Part shown: one piece after another, positions 26,800 through 34,462 of the stretch
How positions within the stretch are numbered: position 1 is the first letter of the stretch
Layout: each line of letters opens with the position of its first letter
Assembly: GCF_041435055.1 (NCBI RefSeq)
Contig: NZ_CP108002.1
Span: 2,170,001-2,234,000, forward strand
Reading direction: 5' to 3'
Source of the DNA: Streptomyces sp. NBC_00341
GTDB taxonomy: Bacteria > Actinomycetota > Actinomycetes > Streptomycetales > Streptomycetaceae
DNA: 64,000 nt
Program-made: the position numbers and the translations under genes
Notes under the pieces: generated by a model
What the model was told of the DNA's origin: nothing
What the model saw: the letters and a program-made list of their open reading frames with translations, nothing else
The model's database searches: none

Positions 26800-26829
26800 A
26801 CCATAGTGACCATCCTGTGATCAGTTCAA
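26800..26829 (-). promoter_or_regulatory. Promoter of the ydaO leader
   Basis: -35 TTGAAC (26824-26829), 18-bp spacer, -10 TATGGT (26800-26805) on the minus strand. The transcript would start about 140 nt before the gene, just ahead of the riboswitch. Confidence 0.65.
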
Positions 26830-26856
26830 ATCCTCGCAGGAAAAATCTCGTCACAC

Positions 26857-26924
26857 TGGGTACTTCTTTACCCACACCGCACTGCGTGTAGCGGTGAATT
26901 GACGGCCCGTTCCGTAATTTACGG
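26857..26924. promoter_or_regulatory. Two short palindromes upstream of the ydaO promoter
   Basis: TGGGTA-N6-TACCCA (26857-26874) and the perfect CCGTAA-T-TTACGG (26912-26924) lie 28 and 83 bp upstream of the -35 box, in a stretch clearly richer in A+T than its surroundings. They could be operators; the second could also belong to the 3' end of the NYN gene. No regulator is assigned. Confidence 0.35.
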
Positions 26925-26952
26925 CAACCATCAACAAGCCGGGCAAGATTCG

Positions 26953-28317
26953 TCAAACGCGCGAAAGCCGCTTCAGGAGCAAGACGGACGCGACGGGTCT
27001 GGCTCCCGCCTTCGCCACTCCGTCGGCCACTTCGCGGTCGGTGGAGACCACCACGACGGGCCGCCCGGACGGTTCGGCACGCGCGAGCTGACGGATCAGC
27101 TCGTCCGCGGTGACACCGGCCTTGCTGAACAGCACCCGCACTCCGCGGGGCGGTGCGAGCAGCACCGGAGCGGCCAGCTCCGCCCCGTCGAAGACGCAGG
27201 TCATCTCGGCGCCCGTCTGGGCCGCGAGCATCGACAGACCGCCCAGCAGCCGCAGTCGCTGCTTCTCCAGCGGCAGCTGCGGGTAGCCGGTCTTGGTGAC
27301 GTTGTAGCCGTCCACGATGAGGTGCGCCTGCGGCAGCGCCAGCAGTTGGTCCAGCAGCGCCGGATCGGTGTCGGAAAGGGCTCTGGCGGCAACGTCCTTG
27401 GGCGACATCCGGCCGGGCTCGACCGCGTCCACCGTGTCCGCGGGGCGCATCGAGGAGGGCGGCAGCGCCAGTTCGCGCCGCAGTCCGCCGGCCGCTTCGA
27501 GCACCGTGTCCAGCAGCAGCCGCAGCCGCATGTCCTCGACCGAGCGCCCCTCACGGGCGGCCCTGCGCCCCGCCTCGACGGACGCCTCCGCCTCACCGAG
27601 CCGGGCCCGCAGCCTGCGGGTCTCGCTCTCCGCGGCGGACACCTGGACGGCCGCCTCCGCACGTACGGCGTCGCTCTCGGCCCGGCCCCGGCGCAGGGCC
27701 GCCTCCGCGCGCTTCACCTCGTTGGCCGCGCTGCGCAGTTTGCGCTGGAGCGACTCGGCCTCCTTGCGGGCCGCGTCGAGGTCGCCGCGGAGCCGTTCGG
27801 TCTCGCTCTTCGTCTGGGCGCGGGCCTGGGCCAGCTCCTCGCGGAGCCGTTCCAGTTCGCGCCGGCTCTCCTCGTCGGCCCGCTCGGCGTCGGCCCGCTG
27901 GGCCTCCTCGCCCGCGGCGGCGAGGAGCTTCACCCAGCCGTCCGGGCGCAGCACGTAGGCCGCGGCGGCGACATCCACGGGATCGGCGGCGGCGGGCGGC
28001 GAGCCGGCCTCCAGGGCGGCGCTCAGCTCCGGCTGGGTCTCCCGCAGCCGTTCACCGATGCGCCGGCGGAAGGTGGCGTCGCCCGCCAGGGCGGCCGCCA
28101 TCGCGTTCCCGGCGAACTTGGCACGCCTCGTCGGCGTGAAACGGGCGTACTGTCGGAGCTGAGCGGGGAGTTCGGTGACCGTGAGGCCGCCGAACGCGTC
28201 CGAGACCAGCGCGACGACCCGACGCCGTACGCCTTCGGGCAGCGGGCGGTCGAGCATCTCCACGGCATCGTCGGCCGCATCGGCCGACGCGGCGCCGCCA
28301 GGGGGCTGCTCCACCAT
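26953..28317 (-). CDS. NYN-domain (YacP-like) protein with coiled coil
   Basis: 454 residues in three parts: an N-terminal helical domain (~1-130), a long Arg/Glu/Ala coiled coil (~140-255) and a C-terminal NYN/PIN-like domain (~310-454). The last has the nuclease motif LIVDGYNV, an acidic CVFDGAE and VVVSTDREVADG. It is similar to YacP/Rae1-type ribonucleases. Cytoplasmic RNA cleavage or quality control is inferred. GTG/ATG start at 28317; the gene is alone on its strand here. Confidence 0.83.
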   Translation of the reverse strand: MVEQPPGGAASADAADDAVEMLDRPLPEGVRRRVVALVSDAFGGLTVTELPAQLRQYARFTPTRRAKFAGNAMAAALAGDATFRRRIGERLRETQPELSAALEAGSPPAAADPVDVAAAAYVLRPDGWVKLLAAAGEEAQRADAERADEESRRELERLREELAQARAQTKSETERLRGDLDAARKEAESLQRKLRSAANEVKRAEAALRRGRAESDAVRAEAAVQVSAAESETRRLRARLGEAEASVEAGRRAAREGRSVEDMRLRLLLDTVLEAAGGLRRELALPPSSMRPADTVDAVEPGRMSPKDVAARALSDTDPALLDQLLALPQAHLIVDGYNVTKTGYPQLPLEKQRLRLLGGLSMLAAQTGAEMTCVFDGAELAAPVLLAPPRGVRVLFSKAGVTADELIRQLARAEPSGRPVVVVSTDREVADGVAKAGARPVASVLLLKRLSRV

Positions 28318-28351
28318 CCGTCACCTCAAACTGTATGTCCGCACGGCCCCG

Positions 28352-28594
28352 TCAGGAGTCGGCACCCGGCCTGTCGACTAGCTCGATCTGGTCCACCGCG
28401 TTGCACCAACGGCAGCGCACCGACTCGATGGTCTCACTGACCACCTCGCGTTCTTCGACGCTCGACTCCCCGGCCAGGTCGAGATGGACGTATTCGACGA
28501 CCTTGGACGAGCGCGTCACGTCGAATCGCGTGAGGTTTCCGCAGAGCGTGCAGCGCCAGCGGGTCGCCTCGGTCGGCTGGGGAACCGTCGTCAT
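28352..28594 (-). CDS. Small zinc-ribbon protein
   Basis: 80 residues with two CxxC pairs: CTLC (15-18) and CRWC near 62-65, probably one zinc ribbon. The middle (VVEYVHLDLAGES) is strand-like. ATG at 28594 has GAGGA 7 nt upstream. No further domain is visible; function unknown. It lies 34 bp upstream of the NYN gene on the same strand, so the two may be co-transcribed. Confidence 0.75.
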   Translation of the reverse strand: MTTVPQPTEATRWRCTLCGNLTRFDVTRSSKVVEYVHLDLAGESSVEEREVVSETIESVRCRWCNAVDQIELVDRPGADS

Positions 28595-28610
28595 CGTTGC
28601 GTCCTCTTTC

Positions 28611-28654
28611 GTCGGGCCTCGTGCTGCCACATGTCGGGCCTCGTGCTGCCACAT
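28611..28654. repeat. 22-bp perfect tandem repeat
   Basis: The unit at 28611-28632, beginning GTCGGGCCTCG and ending TGCCACAT, is repeated exactly at 28633-28654. It lies just upstream of the zinc-ribbon gene, in the gap shared with the rhomboid gene. Confidence 0.92.
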
Positions 28655-28777
28655 AAGGATCTTCGCGGTGCGCCGTCGAACTGCGGATGTCCTGCCGCAA
28701 CCCTACGGCCTCACCGCATACCACCGGCACGGCGAGGCGCTCTGTCCCGTTCCCTCCGCTTGCGTCATGCTCTGTTC

Positions 28778-29515
28778 ATGATCGATCGGCGGGCTGCGGC
28801 CGGCAGACTCCTGCGGGCGGCCACCTCGGGCGGGCCGCCGGTCACCTACGCCCTCATCGCCCTGTGCTGCGTGGTCTTCGCGATCAGCCCGCTCTCCGGG
28901 CTCGCCCCGGTGTACGGCAGCGCGGACGCCCTGCTGTCGGCCCAGGCCGGGTACTTCGAGCACTGGGGCGTGATCCCGAGCGAGCTGTGGGACGGCTCCG
29001 CACACGCCCTGATCACTCCGCTCACCGCGCTCTTCGTGCACGGCAGCTGGCTGCACCTGCTCGGCAACATACTGTTCCTGTACGTGTTCGGAGCGATGGC
29101 CGAGGAGCGCATGGGCCACACCGAGTTCGCGTTCTTCTACCTCGGCTGCGGCTACCTCGCGCTGCTCGCCTACGCGGCCGCGCACGCCACCTCGGACCAG
29201 ACGCTCGTCGGCGCCTCGGGGGCGATCTCGGCGGTGCTGGGCGCCTTCCTCTATCTCTTCCCCCGGGCCAGGGTCACCAGCGTGTTCCCGTTCCTGCTCT
29301 TCCTCCCGCTGCGTTTCCCCGCCTGGATCGTGCTGATCTTCTGGTTCGTGCTCCAGTGGCTGGCCGCGGAGGGCGCGGGCAGCGGCCCCGGCGTGGCCTA
29401 TCTCGCCCATGTGGTCGGCTTCGCGGTCGGCTTCCTCTACGCCTGGGGGCGCTACCGGGGTAACGCTAGAGTGAGATCTCCAGCCACGGCCACCGAGGGA
29501 GAAAGCCAGCCGTGA
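28778..29515 (+). CDS. Rhomboid-family intramembrane serine protease
   Basis: 245-residue protein with six or seven transmembrane segments. Rhomboid marks: the HGSWLHLLGN segment, catalytic Ser in VGASGAISAV and catalytic His in AYLAHVVGF. It cuts transmembrane substrates within the membrane; substrates unknown. ATG at 28778 has no Shine-Dalgarno sequence; CATGCT 6 nt upstream hints at a leaderless start. Its stop overlaps the next start by 4 bp. Confidence 0.88.
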   Translation: MIDRRAAAGRLLRAATSGGPPVTYALIALCCVVFAISPLSGLAPVYGSADALLSAQAGYFEHWGVIPSELWDGSAHALITPLTALFVHGSWLHLLGNILFLYVFGAMAEERMGHTEFAFFYLGCGYLALLAYAAAHATSDQTLVGASGAISAVLGAFLYLFPRARVTSVFPFLLFLPLRFPAWIVLIFWFVLQWLAAEGAGSGPGVAYLAHVVGFAVGFLYAWGRYRGNARVRSPATATEGESQP

Positions 29516-29793
29516 TCACCGCGATCGTGCTCATCAAAACCAGCGTGGACCGGATTCCCGAGATCGCCGAGGCCGTCGCGGCACTGGACAGCGTCAGCGA
29601 GGTCTTCTCGGTCACCGGTACGTACGACCTGATCGCCATGGTCCGGGTGGCCAAGCACGACGATCTCGCCGACGTCATCCCCGGCCGGATCAGCAAGATC
29701 CCCGGCGTCGAGGCGACCGACACCCACGTGGCGTTCCGTACGTACTCGCAGCACGACCTGGAGGCGGCCTTCGCCATCGGCCTGGACGGCTGA
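29512..29793 (+). CDS. Stand-alone Lrp/AsnC ligand-binding (RAM) domain
   Basis: 93 residues equal to the C-terminal RAM domain of Lrp/AsnC regulators (VLIKTS, VFSVTGTYDLIAMV, IPGVEATDTHVAF) without a helix-turn-helix. Such proteins can bind amino acids or pair with full-length Lrp proteins. GTG at 29512 overlaps the rhomboid stop (GTGA), so translation is coupled. A 19-bp hairpin follows. Confidence 0.85.
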   Translation: MITAIVLIKTSVDRIPEIAEAVAALDSVSEVFSVTGTYDLIAMVRVAKHDDLADVIPGRISKIPGVEATDTHVAFRTYSQHDLEAAFAIGLDG

Positions 29794-29804
29794 CCACGCA
29801 CATA

Positions 29805-29846
29805 CGTTCGGCCGGGTACGGAAGGCATTCCGTACCCGGCCGAACG
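29805..29846. terminator. Bidirectional terminator, 19-bp stem
   Basis: 29805-29823 pairs perfectly with 29828-29846 around loop GGCA. It separates the rhomboid/RAM pair from the convergent PLP-enzyme gene. Confidence 0.92.
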
Positions 29847-29855
29847 CGTTGAGGC

Positions 29856-31271
29856 TCAGTGCTGGGCGGTGCCCCGGTCCGGGACGCAGCGGCCGTCCTC
29901 GGTGCGGTACTTCCACTGGGCGCCCTCGCTCACCAGCTCCTTGACCGCCCGTACGAAGCGCTCGACGTGCTCGTCCGGCGTACCGGCGCCGAAGCTGACC
30001 CGGATCGCGTTGAGCGACTTCTCGCCCGGCTCCGCCTCCGGCGCGCCGCACTCGCCGACGTCCTGCGGGTCGCTGCCGAGCAGGGTGCGCACCAGCGGGT
30101 GGGCGCAGAACAGACCGTCGCGCACCCCGATGCCGTACTCGGCGGAGAGCGCCGCGGCGAAGTGCGAGCTGTTCCAGCCCTCCACCACGAAGGAGATGAC
30201 GCCGACGCGGGGGGCGTCGTCACCGAACAGCGAGAGCACCTTGACCTCGGGGACCTCCGCCAGTCCGGCCCGGACCTCGGAGACGAGCTGCTGCTCGCGG
30301 GCGACCAGGCTGTCGAACCCGGCCTCGGTGAGCGCCTTGCAGGCGGAGGCGATGGAGTAGACGCCGATGACGTTGGGCGAACCGGCCTCGTGGCGGGCGG
30401 CGGTGGTGTGCCACTCGACGTCCACCCCGCCGCCGGTGCGCCGGGCGACCTTGCGGGAGGCACCGCCGCCGGCCAGGTAGGGCTCGGCGTCGCGCAGCCA
30501 GTCGGAGCGGCCGGCCAGCACGCCGGAGCCGAAGGGCGCGTACAGCTTGTGGCCGGAGAAGGCGACCCAGTCGACGTCCAGTTCGGCGATGTCGACGGGG
30601 TGGTGCGGGGCGAGCTGGGCGGCGTCGAGCACGATGCGGGCGCCGTGGGCGTGCGCGGCGGCGGCGAGCTCCTTGACCGGCCACAGCTCACCGGTGACGT
30701 TGGAGGCACCGGTGACGCAGACCAGCGCGGGGCCAATGGGGCCTCCCCTGCTCGAACGAAGCTGAGAGCTTGGGGAAGGATCGCGGTCGGCCAGCGCACG
30801 CTCCAGGGTGGCGACGGCCTGGGCGGGGGTGCGCGGGGCGTTCAGGTAGGTCACCCGGGCGTCGCGCCAGGGCAGCAGGGACGCGTGGTGCTCGGTCTCG
30901 AAGACGAACACCTGGCAGTCGGCGGGCACCGCGGCGGCCAGCAGGTTGAGCGAGTCGGTGGTCGAACGGGTGAAGATCACCTGATCGTCCTCGCGGCAGC
31001 CGAGGAACTCCGCGACGGTCACCCGGCTGGACTCGAAGAGGTCCGTGGAGAGCTGCGAGAGGTAGCCGGCACCGCGGTGGACGCTGCCGTAGTACGGCGC
31101 GTACGCGGCGACGTCGTCCCACACCCGCTGCAGGGCCGGGGCGCTGGCGGCGTAGTCGAGCGCGGCGTACGTGACCTCACCGCCGGTCACCAGCGGAACC
31201 GTCACATCCTTGCCCAGAACGGGCAGCGGGGCACAAATGGACTGGTCGGCGGCAGCGGTGAAGACAGACAT
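29856..31271 (-). CDS. Class V aminotransferase / cysteine desulfurase-like PLP enzyme
   Basis: 471-residue fold-type I PLP enzyme. Visible: the DYAASAP N-terminus, HHASLLPW, Asp in LDAAQLAPH, Schiff-base Lys in FSGHKLYAPFG, and a late acidic Cys-containing loop (DPQDVGECGAP). ATG at 31271 follows GGGAG. It sits behind a SAM-IV riboswitch, so its product probably feeds sulfur or methionine/SAM metabolism. Residues ~165-182 (SPSSQLRSSRGGPIG) are encoded by a dispersed repeat inserted in frame (30734-30778). Confidence 0.85.
   Translation of the reverse strand: MSVFTAAADQSICAPLPVLGKDVTVPLVTGGEVTYAALDYAASAPALQRVWDDVAAYAPYYGSVHRGAGYLSQLSTDLFESSRVTVAEFLGCREDDQVIFTRSTTDSLNLLAAAVPADCQVFVFETEHHASLLPWRDARVTYLNAPRTPAQAVATLERALADRDPSPSSQLRSSRGGPIGPALVCVTGASNVTGELWPVKELAAAAHAHGARIVLDAAQLAPHHPVDIAELDVDWVAFSGHKLYAPFGSGVLAGRSDWLRDAEPYLAGGGASRKVARRTGGGVDVEWHTTAARHEAGSPNVIGVYSIASACKALTEAGFDSLVAREQQLVSEVRAGLAEVPEVKVLSLFGDDAPRVGVISFVVEGWNSSHFAAALSAEYGIGVRDGLFCAHPLVRTLLGSDPQDVGECGAPEAEPGEKSLNAIRVSFGAGTPDEHVERFVRAVKELVSEGAQWKYRTEDGRCVPDRGTAQH
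30734..30778. repeat. Dispersed Streptomyces repeat inside a coding sequence
   Basis: The stretch contains GGGGCCTCCCCTGCTCGAAC, then GAAGCTGAGAGCTTGGGGAA, which I recognise as a short element found between genes in many Streptomyces genomes. Here it is about 45 nt and lies in frame within the PLP-enzyme gene, adding a Ser/Arg/Gly-rich segment between the CVTGASN strand and the preceding helix. Confidence 0.65.
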
Positions 31272-31440
31272 GACGAACTCCCGTAACAGGCAGGCGAATT
31301 CCGCGTGCCTGCGGATACGCGGCAGCACGGAGGAAGAAAAAAGGGTGTGCGGAGGAGGGCCGAAAAGCCCTATCGCATTCGCTTGCTCACAGAGGCTCCC
31401 TGAGGACCAGGACCCCACGGGTGGACATCTCACGACGTCG

Positions 31441-31562
31441 AGGGGTCCGCGCTTGCCGCAGACCTCGCTGCCTACGGCCTGGTCTTCACCCGGGGCACCC
31501 CGCCACGGACGGAGGGTTGCCGGACAGCGGGCCGGGGCCGTAGTCGCTGTCACTCATGACCT
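31441..31562 (-). ncRNA. SAM-IV riboswitch
   Basis: Minus-strand leader with the SAM-IV signature blocks in order: GGTCATGAGTG (31551-31561), CCGGCAACCCTCC (31512-31524), GGTGCCCCGGGTGAAGACCAGG and, after a variable hairpin, CGGCAAGCGCGGACCCC (31442-31458). The class is typical of actinobacteria and normally senses S-adenosylmethionine upstream of sulfur or methionine genes. It lies about 170 nt before the PLP-enzyme start. A hairpin (AGGGC-TTTTCG-GCCCT) and later T-run downstream may be the expression platform. Confidence 0.88.
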
Positions 31563-31569
31563 GCCCAGC

Positions 31570-31597
31570 ATCTTGCCATACGTGCGGGAACGCGCAA
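31570..31597 (-). promoter_or_regulatory. Promoter of the SAM-IV leader
   Basis: -35 TTGCGC (31592-31597), 16-bp spacer, -10 CAAGAT (31570-31575) on the minus strand. The transcript would start at the edge of the riboswitch. Confidence 0.5.
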
Positions 31598-31624
31598 GGC
31601 GCAGTCCATGATCTGGACTGCGCC
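31598..31624 (-). terminator. Terminator after trpD
   Basis: GGCGCAGTCCA (31598-31608) pairs with TGGACTGCGCC (31614-31624), loop TGATC. It insulates trpD from the SAM-IV unit. Confidence 0.88.
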
Positions 31625-31645
31625 CCGCTCGGCTATTTCGTGCGT

Positions 31646-32710
31646 TCAGGCGTTGCTGGCCTTGACCCATCTCTCCAGGGCGCGCCCGGCGGACCCGGAG
31701 TCGATGGACTCGGCGGCCCTCGCCATACCGGCGGCGAGCTGCTCCTCAAGGGTGCCCTCCCCCGGCTCCAGCGCGACCAGCGCCGCCGCCGCGTTGAGCA
31801 GGACGGCGTCCCGTACGGGCCCCGTCTCCCCGGCCAGCAGCCGGCGGGCCACATCGGCGTTGTACGAGGCGTCGGCGCCGCGCAGCGCCTCGACCGGTAC
31901 CAGGTCCAGGCCGACGTCGCGCGGGTCGAAGGCCTGCTCGCGCACGACGCCGTCGCGGGCCACCCAGACCCGGGAGGTCGCGGTGGTGGTCAGCTCGTCC
32001 AGGCCGTCGTCGCCGCGGAAGACCAGCGCGGAGTTGCCGCGCTCCGCGAGGACGCCCGCGACGATGGGCGCCATCCGCAGGTCGGCGACGCCGATGGCCT
32101 GGGAGCGCACCTGGGCCGGGTTGGTGAGCGGACCCAGGATGTTGAAGGTGGTCGGCGCGCCGAGCTCCGCCCGCGCCTTCGCCGCGTACCGCAGGGCGGG
32201 GTGGAACTTCACCGCGAAGCAGAAGGTGATGCCCGCCTCCTCCGCCACCTCGACGACGCGCTGCGGGGGCAGATCCAGGTTGACGCCGAGCTTGCCCAGT
32301 ACGTCGGAGGAGCCGCTGGCCGAGGAGGAGGCGCGGTTGCCGTGCTTGACGACCTTGGCGCCCGCACCGGCCAGGACGATCGCGGACATGGTGGAGATGT
32401 TGACCGTCTTGGCCATGTCGCCGCCGGTGCCGACGATGTCGACCGTGCGGCCCGGCACGTGGATCGTGGTGGCGTGCTCGTACATCGCACGGACCAGACC
32501 GGTGACCTCCATGACCGTCTCGCCCTTGGCGCGCAGGGCCACCGCGAAGCCGGCGATCTGCACGTCGGTCGCCTCGCCGCTCATGATGCGGTCCATCGCC
32601 CACGCGGTGTCGTCCGCGCTCAGGTCCTGGCCGCGCATCAGCGGGGTCAGCACGCCGGGCCAGGTACGAGCCGCCACGCTGTCGCCGCCGACCGGGGTCA
32701 CAACGTTCAT
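31646..32710 (-). CDS. trpD: Anthranilate phosphoribosyltransferase
   Basis: Second step of tryptophan synthesis: anthranilate plus PRPP to phosphoribosyl-anthranilate. 354 residues. PRPP loop [14 protein letters not shown], anthranilate-site [19 protein letters not shown], and the metal-binding DDGLDE. ATG at 32710 follows AGGAG. It is separated from the fused trpE by 26 kb, so the trp genes are scattered, as in other Streptomyces. In M. tuberculosis trpD also adjoins the qcr/ctaE genes. No attenuator is visible before it. Confidence 0.95.
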   Translation of the reverse strand: MNVVTPVGGDSVAARTWPGVLTPLMRGQDLSADDTAWAMDRIMSGEATDVQIAGFAVALRAKGETVMEVTGLVRAMYEHATTIHVPGRTVDIVGTGGDMAKTVNISTMSAIVLAGAGAKVVKHGNRASSSASGSSDVLGKLGVNLDLPPQRVVEVAEEAGITFCFAVKFHPALRYAAKARAELGAPTTFNILGPLTNPAQVRSQAIGVADLRMAPIVAGVLAERGNSALVFRGDDGLDELTTTATSRVWVARDGVVREQAFDPRDVGLDLVPVEALRGADASYNADVARRLLAGETGPVRDAVLLNAAAALVALEPGEGTLEEQLAAGMARAAESIDSGSAGRALERWVKASNA

Positions 32711-32778
32711 GGTCCGCTCCTGGGGTCCACAGCCGATAAAGGGATGCGTCCACCCTATCGAGCGCCGGGGACAGCGAA

Positions 32779-32811
32779 GAGCCCCGTCCATCGTATGGAT
32801 GGGCGGGGCTC
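32779..32811 (-). terminator. Terminator after qcrB
   Basis: GAGCCCCG (32779-32786) pairs with CGGGGCTC (32804-32811); inner TCCAT/ATGGA continues the stem with a small bulge. It ends the ctaE-qcrCAB unit. Confidence 0.82.
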
Positions 32812-32836
32812 CTGCTGTGGCGATCAGTTCAGGTGA

Positions 32837-34462
32837 TCAGTGGTGGCCGTGGCCCTCCGTGATCTCCTTGTACTCCTCGGGGGACGCCTTGGCGATCTGG
32901 CTGTTCTCGCCGTAGAAGCTCTTGCTGAGCTTGGCCCGCGTCTTCTCGATCGGCGACACCTTGCGCTTGACGCCGTTCTCGTCGACCAGCGGGCCGAGTT
33001 CGACCGGCGCGTACTGCTCGTGCGCGGTGAGGGTGTGCAGCTGACCCTGCGACAGCGGCTCGTGGACCTCGACGAACTCACCGTGCGGCAGGCGCTTGAT
33101 GAGCCCGGACTCGCGCCCGTGCAGCACCTTCTCCTTGTCCCGGCGCTGAAGGCCGAGACAGATCCGCTTGGTGGCGATGAACGCGAGGACCGGTCCGACG
33201 AAGAAGAAGATCCGGACGAACCACGAGATGGAGTTCAGCGACAGGTGGAAGTGCGTCGCCCAGAGGTCGTTACCGCCGCCCACCAGGCCGATGAAGTACA
33301 CCGTGATCCACGCGACGCCGAAGGCCGTACGGGTCGGGGCGTTGCGCGGGCGGTCCAGGATGTGGTGCTCGCGCTTGTCCCCGGTGACCCAGGACTCGAT
33401 GAACGGGTACATCGCGATCGCGCCCAGGATGAGCCCGAAGAGCACCAGTGGGATGAGCACGCCCAGGACGAGCGTATGACCCCAGAGGTTGATCTCCCAG
33501 CCAGGCATCACTCGGACCAGACCCTCGGCGAAGCCCATGTACCAGTCGGGCTGGGCGCCGGTGGACACCTGGTCCGGGCGGTACGGGCCGATGGCCCAGA
33601 TCGGGTTGATCGAGGCGATGCCCGCGATGACGGCGATGACACCGAAGACCAGGAAGAAGAAGCCTCCGGCCTTGGCCATGTACACCGGCAGCAGCGGCAT
33701 GCCCACGACGTTCTTGTTGGTCCGGCCGGGACCCGCGAACTGCGTGTGCTTGTGGTAGAAGACCAGGATGAGGTGGGCCACCAGAAGCCCGAGCATGATG
33801 CCCGGCAGCAGCAGGATGTGCACCGAGTAGAACCGCGCGACGAAGTCGCCGCCCGGGAACTCCCCGCCGAACAGGAACATCGAGATGTAGGTGCCGACGA
33901 TCGGCATCGACAGGATCGCGCCCTGGGTGAAGCGGACACCCGTACCCGAGAGCAGGTCGTCCGGGAGCGAGTAGCCGGTGAATCCGGTGAACATGCCGAG
34001 CACGAACAGCAGGAAGCCGAACAGCCAGTTGATCTCGCGCGGCTTGCGGAACGCGCCCGTGAAGAACACGCGCATCATGTGCACGAACATGCCGGCCAGG
34101 AAGATCAGCGCGGCCCAGTGGTGGATCTGCCGGACCAGCAGACCACCGCGGACGTCGAAGCTGATGTTCAGCGTCGAGGCGTAGGCCTCCGACATCCGGA
34201 TGCCCTGCATGGGCTCGTACGGGCCGTGGTAGACGGTCTCGGCCATGCTCGGGTGGAAGAACAGCGTCAGATACACACCCGTGAGGATGATGATGATGAA
34301 GCTGTAGAGGCAGATCTCACCGAGCATGAAGGACCAGTGGTCCGGGAAGATCTTGCGCATGTTGGCCTTGGCCAGGGAGTAGATCCCGAGCCGGCCGTCC
34401 GCCCAGTCGGCCATCTTCTCACCGGCGGGCGCCTTGCGCTTCGTATCGGTCGCAGTACTCAT
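32837..34462 (-). CDS. qcrB: Cytochrome bc1 complex, cytochrome b subunit
   Basis: 541 residues; carries two b hemes and both quinone sites of the actinobacterial bcc complex. Heme His residues lie in QIHHWAAL and HMMRV in helix B and in FYSVHILLLP and HLILVFYHKH in helix D. The Qo motif is PDWY, the actinobacterial form of PEWY. There are about nine transmembrane helices and a long cytoplasmic tail (~430-541) typical of the phylum. ATG at 34462 overlaps qcrA by 4 bp. Confidence 0.97.
   Translation of the reverse strand: MSTATDTKRKAPAGEKMADWADGRLGIYSLAKANMRKIFPDHWSFMLGEICLYSFIIIILTGVYLTLFFHPSMAETVYHGPYEPMQGIRMSEAYASTLNISFDVRGGLLVRQIHHWAALIFLAGMFVHMMRVFFTGAFRKPREINWLFGFLLFVLGMFTGFTGYSLPDDLLSGTGVRFTQGAILSMPIVGTYISMFLFGGEFPGGDFVARFYSVHILLLPGIMLGLLVAHLILVFYHKHTQFAGPGRTNKNVVGMPLLPVYMAKAGGFFFLVFGVIAVIAGIASINPIWAIGPYRPDQVSTGAQPDWYMGFAEGLVRVMPGWEINLWGHTLVLGVLIPLVLFGLILGAIAMYPFIESWVTGDKREHHILDRPRNAPTRTAFGVAWITVYFIGLVGGGNDLWATHFHLSLNSISWFVRIFFFVGPVLAFIATKRICLGLQRRDKEKVLHGRESGLIKRLPHGEFVEVHEPLSQGQLHTLTAHEQYAPVELGPLVDENGVKRKVSPIEKTRAKLSKSFYGENSQIAKASPEEYKEITEGHGHH

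Noticed and set aside
26821..26840. tRNA-like sequence GTTCAAATCC
   Set aside because: Looks like a T-arm but there is no acceptor or anticodon stem around it; GTTCAA is the complement of the -35 box of the ydaO leader promoter. No tRNA gene was found in the window.
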